From JBDSEG01 sp039920165 (GTDB lineage: Bacteria; Pseudomonadota; Gammaproteobacteria; Burkholderiales; Burkholderiaceae_C): DNA of 13,349 nucleotides. Of the stretch, positions 1 through 5,665 are shown one piece after another. A model generated the notes under the pieces. That model saw nothing but the letters and a program-made list of their open reading frames with translations. It had not been told where the DNA came from and did no database searches. A program made the translations under genes and the position numbers. How positions within the stretch are numbered: position 1 is the first letter of the stretch; each line of letters opens with the position of its first letter. The stretch is taken from the NCBI GenBank assembly GCA_039920165.1, contig JBDSEG010000066.1, positions 1-13,349 on the forward strand, written 5' to 3'.

Positions 1-455
1 GCAGACAGCAGAACCGGCGCGGCCACGTCCTTGAGCGGCAACGCGCCGAGCCACGGGAACAGATCGCGCTCCATCAGCCGGAGCCACTTGGCAGCGTAGG
101 TATCGCTCCATCCGCTGCGCTGCGTTGCGTGAAACTCGCTCGCCACAGCCTCGAAGTTCGTGGCGTTGCTCGCGCTCTTGTTCAGCTTGTCGGCTTTGCG
201 GGAAAGCACCGGATCGGCGCCCGACTGGCGCAGCTTGCGCGCCTTGTCGCACTCGGCACGGGCGGCCTTCAGGGAAACGCTCGGGTAGCTGCCAAACGCG
301 ATCCGGCGCTCCTTCCCGCCGTGCCGGTACTTCGCAAACCAGCGGCGCGAACCGTTGGGCGCGATCTCCAGGTACAGCCCGCCAGAGTCGGCCAGGCGGT
401 GCCGGGCCTTTCCCTCGGGGCAAGTCGCGTTTTTGCAGGCGGTGTCGGTGAGCAT
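1..455 (-). CDS. int: P4-type tyrosine integrase, N-terminal part (runs off the left edge)
   Basis: This would be a site-specific tyrosine recombinase that integrates and excises a genomic island or prophage. The frame is open for 151 codons from the ATG at 455 to the window edge, so the catalytic C-terminal domain (R-H-R-Y residues) is not visible. Residues 1-85 look like the DUF4102 arm-DNA-binding domain. The start MLTDTACKNA is typical, followed by a GGLYLEI strand, a WFAKYRHGGKERRIAFGSYP core and a LKAARAECDKARKL helix. Residues 98-150 match the start of the SAM-like core-binding domain (FEAVASEF, then LFPWLGALPLKDV). The gene starts 185 bp beyond the 3' end of tRNA-Thr and is transcribed away from it, the usual arrangement for tRNA-targeting integrases. 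No strong ribosome binding site precedes the ATG; the start is chosen from family similarity. Family assignment is strong; whether the complete gene is intact cannot be judged. Confidence 0.9.
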   Translation of the reverse strand, partial: MLTDTACKNATCPEGKARHRLADSGGLYLEIAPNGSRRWFAKYRHGGKERRIAFGSYPSVSLKAARAECDKARKLRQSGADPVLSRKADKLNKSASNATNFEAVASEFHATQRSGWSDTYAAKWLRLMERDLFPWLGALPLKDVAAPVLLS

Positions 456-474
456 GGCGGGGGCGGGGGAACGC

Positions 475-537
475 TGTTCCCCCGGGGTAGGGGTAAATCG
501 GGTTTTGTTCCCCCGGATGTTCCCCCACTGTTCCCCC
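475..537 (-). repeat. Four direct repeats GGGGGAACA upstream of int (candidate integrase arm sites)
   Basis: On the plus strand TGTTCCCCC occurs at 475-483, 506-514, 518-526 and 529-537, all in the same orientation. On the strand of the integrase this reads GGGGGAACA. The last three copies are spaced 12 and 11 bp apart, close to one helical turn; the first lies 31 bp away. Two copies extend to TGTTCCCCCGG. Tandem, helically phased short repeats between att and int are what arm-type binding sites of a DUF4102-domain integrase would look like. The repeats are seen directly; the binding role is inference. Confidence 0.6.
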
Positions 538-571
538 GCTGTCTAGCCCCCTTGTGCGCCCTCGTGTCATG

Positions 572-608
572 AAAAAGGCCCCTAAGTGCTTGATTCACCT
601 ATGGGCCT
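572..608 (-). terminator. Rho-independent terminator between tRNA-Thr and int
   Basis: A hairpin with arms 576-588 and 596-608 has 11 pairs out of 13 positions (mismatches at 582/602 and 585/599) and a 7-nt loop CTTGATT. The outer six pairs are AGGCCC/GGGCCT. On the minus strand the stem is followed at once by a T run (572-576 are A on the plus strand), so it should end transcription coming from tRNA-Thr and possibly from the pet-ssp operon. It also insulates int from read-through. Confidence 0.7.
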
Positions 609-640
609 GAGTCTTTGTGCGCCGACTTGCGGGGCTTCAC

Positions 641-663
641 TGGTGCCGGCTGTCGGGATCGAA
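641..663 (-). other. Probable attachment-site core in the tRNA-Thr 3' end
   Basis: P4-type integrases usually recombine within the 3' part of a tRNA gene (T arm to CCA) and leave a copy of that segment at each end of the element. Here the intact tRNA 3' end abuts the integrase side, so this segment is the likely attL/attR core. The limits given are nominal: the second copy lies outside the window, so the true length cannot be measured. Confidence 0.4.
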
Positions 664-716
664 CTGACGACCTTCCGCTTACAAGGCGGGTGCTCTACCA
701 ACTGAGCTAAGCCGGC
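641..716 (-). tRNA. tRNA-Thr, anticodon UGU
   Basis: The minus strand gives a complete 76-nt cloverleaf including an encoded CCA. The acceptor stem is GCCGGCT paired with AGCCGGC. The D arm has GCTC/GAGC. The anticodon stem is CCGC/GCGG around the loop CTTGTAA, and the T arm carries the standard TTCGATC. Loop positions 34-36 are TGT, which reads the threonine codon ACA and its wobble partners. The sequence is close to the threonine tRNA of other proteobacteria as I remember it. It lies 52 bp downstream of sspB on the same strand. Its 3' end faces the integrase, so the gene probably served as the attachment site and was rebuilt by the element. Confidence 0.95.
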
Positions 717-768
717 GGGGGCGAGAAACGAGCAAGAACAACGCGCGGGTGAAGAGTATGGCAGCGCG

Positions 769-1311
769 CTACTTGATTCGCTTGAGTGAAGGGCGCGGGC
801 CCGATGGCGGATCGGTGCCCGGAGGAGGCGAGACATTCGCGCTCGAATCGACGTGCGACGGCACGCTGGCGCCCAGGCCTGAATCGCTCGACGCCAGCCG
901 AGGACCGCGCGGCAGGGTCGCGATGGTGGCGGCGGCCGCACCCGTCGACGCCGGCCCGGTGGTCGTCGAATCGGACGGCATCGGAAACGCCATGCCCTGC
1001 CCGTTCTCGCGCGCATAGATGGCGATCACGTGGTCGACTGGCACGCATATTTCGCGCGACGAGCCACCGAAGCGCGCCTTGAACTCGATCGCTTCGTTGC
1101 CTAGTTTCAAGGCGCTGGTCGCTTCGAAGCCGACGTTAAGAACGATCTCGTTGTTCTTGACGTACTCCATCGGCACTTGCACCGTCGCATCGACGAAGAC
1201 CGCGACGTACGGCGTGAAGCCGTTGTCGGTGCACCAGTCGTGCAGGGCACGGATCAGGTACGGACGCGTGGGCGTGCCGGACGTGGCGGGCGCGATCGGC
1301 GGACTGTTCAT
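769..1311 (-). CDS. sspB: Stringent starvation protein B, ClpXP adaptor
   Basis: SspB delivers ssrA-tagged and some other substrates to the ClpXP protease in the cytoplasm. The protein has 180 residues. The folded SspB core spans roughly residues 15-110 (PYLIRALHDWCTDNGFTPY at the start, IYARENGQGMAF at the end), containing the conserved VPMEYVKNNEIVLNV strand. Residues 111-170 form a low-complexity Ser/Ala/Pro/Gly tail. The last residues GPRPSLKRIK match the C-terminal ClpX-binding (XB) motif of the family. The tail is long and flexible, as expected for an adaptor that reaches from substrate to ClpX. The gene starts 34 nt after sspA and is probably cotranscribed with it. No strong ribosome binding site is visible. 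Confidence 0.93.
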   Translation of the reverse strand: MNSPPIAPATSGTPTRPYLIRALHDWCTDNGFTPYVAVFVDATVQVPMEYVKNNEIVLNVGFEATSALKLGNEAIEFKARFGGSSREICVPVDHVIAIYARENGQGMAFPMPSDSTTTGPASTGAAAATIATLPRGPRLASSDSGLGASVPSHVDSSANVSPPPGTDPPSGPRPSLKRIK

Positions 1312-1345
1312 GCGTCGATGGGTAACACGTCGGTGCGCAGCCCGG

Positions 1346-1957
1346 CTATTTGCGCATCACCTTCTCGGACGGCGTCAGCGCTTCGATATACGCCGGGCGC
1401 GAGAAGATGCGTTCGGCATATTTGAGCAGCGGGACGGCGTTCTTCGACATGTCGATACCGTAGTAGTCCAGGCGCCACAGCAGCGGTGCGATGGCGACGT
1501 CGAGCATCGAGAAATCGTCGCCGAGCATGTACTTGTTCTTCAGGAAGATCGGCGCGAGCTGAGTGAGACGGTCGCGGATCTGCGAGCGTGCCTTTTCCAG
1601 CTGCTTGTCGGTGCCTTTGACGCCGCGGCCCTCCAGCACATTGACGTGGGCGAACAGTTCCTTCTCGAAATTGAAGAGGAACAGGCGCACCCGCGCCCGC
1701 GCCACCGGGTCACCCGGCATCAATTGAGGATGTGGAAAGCGCTCGTCGATGTACTCATTGATGATGTGCGATTCGTACAGGATGAGATCGCGCTCCACGA
1801 GGATGGGGACCTCGTTGTACGGGTTCATCAGCGCGATATCTTCCGGTTTGGCGAAGAGGTCGACATCGCGGATCTCGAAGTCCATGCCTTTTTCGAACAA
1901 GACGAATCGGCAGCGGTGCGAGTAAGGGTCGGTCGTTCCGGAGTAGAGCACCATCAT
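1346..1957 (-). CDS. sspA: Stringent starvation protein A, GST-fold RNA polymerase-associated regulator
   Basis: SspA binds RNA polymerase and is needed for stationary-phase and acid-stress gene expression in enterobacteria; it has a glutathione S-transferase fold without transferase activity. The 203-residue protein has the thioredoxin-like N-terminal half (MVLYSGTTDPYSHRCRFVL, then NPYNEVPILVERDLILYES) and an all-helical C-terminal half. The surface motif P75-H76-P77 in DERFPHPQL corresponds to the functionally important PHP triplet of E. coli SspA. Two adjacent ATG codons (1957 and 1954) could each serve as start. The gene sits 114 bp after petC and before sspB, the common betaproteobacterial order. 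The petC-sspA gap contains a hairpin and leaves room for a separate promoter. Confidence 0.95.
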   Translation of the reverse strand: MMVLYSGTTDPYSHRCRFVLFEKGMDFEIRDVDLFAKPEDIALMNPYNEVPILVERDLILYESHIINEYIDERFPHPQLMPGDPVARARVRLFLFNFEKELFAHVNVLEGRGVKGTDKQLEKARSQIRDRLTQLAPIFLKNKYMLGDDFSMLDVAIAPLLWRLDYYGIDMSKNAVPLLKYAERIFSRPAYIEALTPSEKVMRK

Positions 1958-2003
1958 GGCGGCGGACTTTCTTTAAAAGGTGAAAAGCGATTCGATTCGG
2001 AAG

Positions 2004-2030
2004 GCACGGGGCCAACAGGCCACGCCGTGC
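2004..2030 (-). other. GC-rich hairpin between petC and sspA
   Basis: GCACGG (2004-2009) pairs with CCGTGC (2025-2030), and inside it GGCC (2010-2013) pairs with GGCC (2018-2021) around an AACA tetraloop, with a 3-nt bulge. No T run follows directly on the minus strand, so it is not a standard intrinsic terminator. It could stabilise the 3' end of a pet transcript, or be incidental in GC-rich DNA. The pairing is seen; the role is open. Confidence 0.35.
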
Positions 2031-2071
2031 GATACCCGCCGCCCTCGATCGAGCGACAGGCCGGACAACGC

Positions 2072-2842
2072 TCATTTCACGTTTTTCCAGTACGCGGCAT
2101 TCAAGCGCCAGGCGAAGATGGTGAAGATGCCGAGGAATATCAGCACCCACACCCCGATCTGGACGCGCTTGCCCTGCGCGGGCTCGCCCATCCACTGTAG
2201 ATACGCCACCAGGTCGGCCACCGCTTCGTCATAGCGCAAAGGATCGAGCTGGCCGGGCGCGATGGTTTCGAAGCCGTCGAATTTGTGCGTCGTGAGCTTG
2301 GGATCGTGCGCGTCCTTCACCTCGACGTAGCGGGCCCGGCGCAGGCCCTGCAATTCCCACAACGCATGCGGCATCGCGACGTCGGGGAATGCGAGGTTGT
2401 TCCAGCCGGTGGCCTTGGTCGGATCGCGGTAGTAGGTGCGCAGATAGGTGTAAAGATAGTCGGCGCCGCTGCCCATCGAGATATTGGCGCGCGAGCGCGC
2501 GATCACGCTCAGGTCGGGCGGCATCGCGCCAAACCACTCTTTCGCCTGGCGCGGATCGAGCGTCGTCTTCATGGTGTCGCCGATCTTGTCGTTGGCGAAC
2601 AGCAGGTTCTTGCGGATCTGTTCCTCGGTGAGGCCGATGTCGCGCATCCGGTTGTAGCGCATCGACGCCGCCGAATGGCAGTTCAGGCAGTAGTTGACGA
2701 ACAGCTTGGCGCCATTCTGCAGCGCCGCCATATCCGTGAGCTTCTGGACCGGGAATTTGTCCCAGGCATAGCCGCCTTCATTGGCGGCGGCGCCGAACAG
2801 GCAGCCGAACCACAGCATCCAGCACAACAAGATTCTTTTCAT
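2072..2842 (-). CDS. petC: Cytochrome c1, bc1 complex heme subunit
   Basis: Cytochrome c1 accepts electrons from the Rieske cluster and passes them to a soluble cytochrome c on the periplasmic side. The 256-residue protein starts with a Sec signal peptide (residues 1-20, ending GAAA before NEGG). The heme c motif C52-L-N-C55-H56 is followed by SAASMRYNRM. M157 in AFPDVAMPHALWELQG is the likely sixth heme ligand. One C-terminal membrane anchor spans about residues 227-246 (IGVWVLIFLGIFTIFAWRL). The frame is open further upstream, but the ATG at 2842 gives the signal peptide and lies 29 nt after petB, so I take that start. Length and motifs are normal for the short bacterial c1 without the large insertions of alphaproteobacteria. 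Confidence 0.95.
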   Translation of the reverse strand: MKRILLCWMLWFGCLFGAAANEGGYAWDKFPVQKLTDMAALQNGAKLFVNYCLNCHSAASMRYNRMRDIGLTEEQIRKNLLFANDKIGDTMKTTLDPRQAKEWFGAMPPDLSVIARSRANISMGSGADYLYTYLRTYYRDPTKATGWNNLAFPDVAMPHALWELQGLRRARYVEVKDAHDPKLTTHKFDGFETIAPGQLDPLRYDEAVADLVAYLQWMGEPAQGKRVQIGVWVLIFLGIFTIFAWRLNAAYWKNVK

Positions 2843-2871
2843 GGCATTCACTTTGGCGTTCGCGTTTCGCG

Positions 2872-4272
2872 TCAATGGGCGGCGAAGGTGACGCGATCTG
2901 GCACCGGCTTGAAGCTGCCCAGGCGACTCCACCAGGGCATCAGCAGGAAGAAGCCGAAATAAAAGAGCGTGCCGATCTGCGAAACGTAATTGCCGGCCTC
3001 GGAGGGCGGCTGCGAGCCGAGGTAACCGAGCACGAGAAAGAAGAAGACGAAGACGCCGTATACCGTCTTGTGCCAACCCGGCCGATAACGGATCGACTTG
3101 ACCGGGCTGCGGTCGAGCCACGGCAGGAAGAAAAGGATGATGACCGCGCCGCCCATCACGACCACGCCCCAGAATTTGGCGTCGAAGGTCTTGAGCAAGG
3201 CGACTGCGACGACCGCCGCGACGAGCACGCCGACCTTGGCCGCCCCACTGAGGCGCCCGCGCAGCACCGCCAGCACGGCGCCGATCGCAACGATGGCGCA
3301 CAGCACATTGACCAGCAGATCGTTGGTCGCGCGCAGCATCGAGTAGTAGGGCGTGAAGTACCACACCGGCGCGATGTGGGCCGGCGTCTTGAGGGGATCG
3401 GCCGGGATGAAATTGTTGTATTCGAGGAAATAGCCGCCGAACTCGGGCGCGAAGAAGAGCACCGCGCTGAAGATCATCAGGAAGATGCTGACGGCGTAGA
3501 TATCGTGCACCGTGTAGTACGGGTGGAAGGCGATGCCGTCCAGCGGCACGCCGCGCGCATCCTTGTGCTGCTTGATCTCGACGCCGTCGGGGTTGTTGGA
3601 GCCGACCTCGTGCAGCGCGATGATGTGCGCGGCCACCAGACCGAGCAGTACCAGCGGCACCGCGATCACGTGGAAGCTGAAGAAGCGGTTCAGCGTCGCA
3701 TCACCGATTACATAGTCGCCGCGGATCAGCAATGCCAGGTCCGGGCCGATGAAGGGAACGGCGGCGAAGAGATTGACGATGACTTGCGCGCCCCAGTAGC
3801 TCATCTGGCCCCACGGCAGCAGATAACCCATGAAGGCTTCGGCCATCAGGCACAGGAAGATGCCGCAGCCGAAGAGCCAGATCAGTTCGCGCGGCTTGCG
3901 GTAGCTGCCGTAGATGAGGCCGCGGAACATGTGCAGGTAGACAACGATGAAGAACGCACTCGCGCCGGTCGAGTGCATGTAGCGCACCAGCCAGCCCCAG
4001 GGCACATCGCGCATGATGTACTCGACCGAAGCAAACGCCAGGCTGGCGTCGGGCTTGTAGTGCATCACCAGGAAGATGCCGGTCACGATCTGGATCACCA
4101 GCACCAGCAGGGCGAGCGAGCCGAAGACGTACCAGAAGTTGAAGTTCTTCGGTGCGTAGTACTCGGCCATGTGCTCGTTGAAGAGCTTGGTCGCCGGGAA
4201 GCGGTTGTCGACCCAGTTCAACAGGCGGCGGGCCGCGCCGGCATCGGCGCTCGCGGATTTGAATTCAGCCAT
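2872..4272 (-). CDS. petB: Cytochrome b, bc1 complex quinol-oxidising subunit
   Basis: This integral membrane subunit holds hemes bL and bH and the Qo and Qi quinone sites. The protein has 466 residues. Heme ligands are H100 and H114 (YMHSTGAS, VVYLHMFRG) and H201 and H216 (FSFHVIAV, VAAHIIALHEVGSNNP). The first pair has 13 residues between ligands and the second 14; I recall the 14-residue spacing from gamma- and betaproteobacterial cytochromes b. The Qo motif usually written PEWY is P302-V-W-Y305 here. After the eight-helix core the protein continues with further hydrophobic helices and ends with a polar tail. The start is the ATG at 4272 (MAEFKS); the open frame extends to 4455, but that part overlaps petA and has no family similarity. 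It lies 44 nt after petA and 29 nt before petC. Confidence 0.96.
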   Translation of the reverse strand: MAEFKSASADAGAARRLLNWVDNRFPATKLFNEHMAEYYAPKNFNFWYVFGSLALLVLVIQIVTGIFLVMHYKPDASLAFASVEYIMRDVPWGWLVRYMHSTGASAFFIVVYLHMFRGLIYGSYRKPRELIWLFGCGIFLCLMAEAFMGYLLPWGQMSYWGAQVIVNLFAAVPFIGPDLALLIRGDYVIGDATLNRFFSFHVIAVPLVLLGLVAAHIIALHEVGSNNPDGVEIKQHKDARGVPLDGIAFHPYYTVHDIYAVSIFLMIFSAVLFFAPEFGGYFLEYNNFIPADPLKTPAHIAPVWYFTPYYSMLRATNDLLVNVLCAIVAIGAVLAVLRGRLSGAAKVGVLVAAVVAVALLKTFDAKFWGVVVMGGAVIILFFLPWLDRSPVKSIRYRPGWHKTVYGVFVFFFLVLGYLGSQPPSEAGNYVSQIGTLFYFGFFLLMPWWSRLGSFKPVPDRVTFAAH

Positions 4273-4316
4273 GGGGTTACTCGTGAAACCGCAGGAAGGG
4301 GTCGACTGCTCGAAGG

Positions 4317-4916
4317 TCAGGCCTTCTTGTCCTCGCCGATGATCAGCCGCGTGTCGGACAGATACATGTAGGGCGGAACCTCGAGGTTGTCGGGCGCGGG
4401 CTTGTTCTTGTAGACGCGCCCGGCCATGTCGAAGGTCGAACCATGGCAGGGGCACAGGAAGCCGCCGGCCCAGTCGTCAGGCAGCGAGGGCTGTGCGCCG
4501 GGGGTGAATTTGTCCGACGGCGAGCAACCCAGGTGCGAACAGATGCCGACTGCGACGAAAAATTCGGGCTTGATCGAGCGGTATTCGTTGCGTGCGTAGG
4601 GCGGCGTCAGCTCGGCCGGCTTGCGCGCCGAGTTCGGATCGGCGAGGAGCGCGTCGACCTTAGGCAGAGCGGCGAGCTGCTCCGGCGTGCGGCGCACCAC
4701 CCACACGGGCTTGCCACGCCACTCGACAGTCATCTTCTCGCCCGGCTTGAGCGCACCGATGTCGACCTCGACCGGGGCACCGGCAGCGCGGGCCCGCTCC
4801 GAGGGCTCGAAGCTCGCGACGAAAGGCACCGCCACGAACCCGACCCCGACCGCGCCAGCGCAGCCGGTTGCCACGATCCAGGTGCGCTTGGCGCTATCGA
4901 CTTGGCTCTCACTCAT
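4317..4916 (-). CDS. petA: Rieske iron-sulfur protein, bc1 complex subunit
   Basis: The Rieske subunit takes one electron from quinol at the Qo site and carries it to cytochrome c1. The 199-residue protein has an N-terminal uncleaved signal anchor (hydrophobic residues about 12-34) and a periplasmic 2Fe-2S domain. The two cluster boxes are C126-S-H128-L-G-C131 and C155-P-C157-H158-G-S. C126, H128, C155 and H158 bind the cluster, and C131-C157 should form the structural disulfide. Before the anchor stands K10-R11 (SAKRTWIVAT) instead of the twin arginine normal for Tat substrates. I choose the ATG at 4916: GAGGAA lies just upstream, and the alternative in-frame TTG at 4928 overlaps this ribosome binding site. 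First gene of the pet operon, divergent from mscL. Confidence 0.96.
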   Translation of the reverse strand: MSESQVDSAKRTWIVATGCAGAVGVGFVAVPFVASFEPSERARAAGAPVEVDIGALKPGEKMTVEWRGKPVWVVRRTPEQLAALPKVDALLADPNSARKPAELTPPYARNEYRSIKPEFFVAVGICSHLGCSPSDKFTPGAQPSLPDDWAGGFLCPCHGSTFDMAGRVYKNKPAPDNLEVPPYMYLSDTRLIIGEDKKA

Positions 4917-4956
4917 GCTTTTCCTCAACGCGACTTCGGCTCGGGGTCAACCGGGG

Positions 4957-4962
4957 ATTCTA
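4957..4962 (-). promoter_or_regulatory. Candidate -10 element for the petABC operon
   Basis: The minus strand reads TAGAAT, a 5/6 match to the sigma-70 -10 consensus, 41 nt before the petA start codon. At 16-18 bp further upstream there is no good -35 hexamer (CGAAGT, CCGAAG or GCCGAA), so the promoter would be weak or activator-dependent. The whole 224-bp divergent region 4917-5140 contains no gene that I can support. Confidence 0.4.
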
Positions 4963-5067
4963 GCGGAGGCCTTGCGGTACTTCGGCTTCGCAGCGCTGGG
5001 CGAAGACCACCCGACGTTCACCAGCGCAACGGCTGCGACATCGCGTGCCCGGCTCGACTTCGCCGGC

Positions 5068-5095
5068 TTGACTTCGAGGCACGCTTGGCAATACT
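5068..5095 (+). promoter_or_regulatory. Candidate sigma-70 promoter for mscL
   Basis: TTGACT at 5068-5073 (5/6 match to the -35 consensus) and AATACT at 5090-5095 (4/6 match to -10) are separated by 16 bp. Transcription would start near 5102, giving a leader of about 39 nt that contains the strong GGAGG ribosome binding site of mscL. Confidence 0.5.
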
Positions 5096-5140
5096 TCGCG
5101 GCGGCGCGGGGGGCCCGACCCATAACAACCGGAGGACAAC

Positions 5141-5563
5141 ATGAGTTTTGCGAGCGAGTTCAAGGAATTTGCGATGAAGGGCAATGTCGTCGACCTGGCA
5201 GTCGGCGTCATCATCGGTGCGGCGTTCGCAAAGATCGTCGACTCGATGGTCAAGGATCTGATCATGCCGATCGCGGGCAAGATACTCGGCGGGCTCGACT
5301 TCTCGAACTACTTCCTGATGCTGTCGTCGCCACCGGCCGGCTACAACGGACCGATGACCTACGAGGCGCTCAGCAAGGCCGGCGTGCCGCTGTTCGCCTA
5401 CGGCAATTTCATCACCGTGGCGATCAACTTCATCATCCTCGCATTCATCATCTTCTTGATGATCAAGCAGATCAACCGCCTCAAGAAGGCGCCGGCCCCC
5501 GCCCCGGCGACGCCCGAGGACGTCGTGCTGCTGCGCGAAATCCGCGATTCGCTGCGCCGCTGA
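5141..5563 (+). CDS. mscL: Large-conductance mechanosensitive channel
   Basis: MscL forms a homopentameric inner-membrane channel that opens under membrane tension and releases solutes during hypo-osmotic shock. The 140-residue length is normal. The N-terminal helix SFASEFKEFAMKGN precedes the first membrane helix (about residues 15-43, NVVDLAVGVIIGAAFAKIV with the conserved glycine/alanine-rich pore face). A periplasmic loop (about 50-83, LSSPPAGYNGP) follows, then the second helix (about 85-110, AYGNFITVAINFIILAFIIF). The cytoplasmic end has K-K, an Ala/Pro linker and the helix TPEDVVLLREIRDSL. A textbook GGAGGA ribosome binding site lies 5 nt before the ATG. The gene is divergent from petA and has its own likely promoter. 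Confidence 0.97.
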   Translation: MSFASEFKEFAMKGNVVDLAVGVIIGAAFAKIVDSMVKDLIMPIAGKILGGLDFSNYFLMLSSPPAGYNGPMTYEALSKAGVPLFAYGNFITVAINFIILAFIIFLMIKQINRLKKAPAPAPATPEDVVLLREIRDSLRR

Positions 5564-5665
5564 CAAATACGCCGTCGCGGGGAAATTCGCGATTGGGCCC
5601 ATACTTGCGCGTCGTTGAAGCACGGTTCGTTCGAACCGGCGCTTCCCGTTGCGGTGCTGCCTGAG

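Noticed and set aside
269..598. 109-codon frame on the minus strand and several plus-strand frames in 125-572
   Set aside because: The integrase frame (start 455, open to the window edge) matches a known family over its whole length; the others are shadows or run through the repeat region.
755..760. CATACT on the minus strand as a -10 element of a separate tRNA-Thr promoter
   Set aside because: Only a 4/6 match, and no acceptable -35 at 16-18 bp; the tRNA could equally be transcribed from the sspB side.
1019..2200. 393-codon open frame on the plus strand opposite sspA and sspB
   Set aside because: Antisense shadow of two recognised genes, with no family similarity and no ribosome binding site.
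2875..4371. 498-codon open frame on the plus strand opposite petB
   Set aside because: It is fully antisense to a clear cytochrome b gene; the translation is rich in His, Asp, Glu, Arg and Gln with no domain, as expected of the opposite frame of a membrane-protein gene in high-GC DNA.
4273..4455. Upstream extension of cytochrome b to 4455
   Set aside because: It overlaps the petA coding sequence out of frame and lacks family similarity; the ATG at 4272 gives the normal N-terminus.
5575..5592. Hairpin TCGCG/CGCGA with an 8-nt loop after mscL
   Set aside because: Five pairs only and no T run; too weak to call a terminator in GC-rich DNA.
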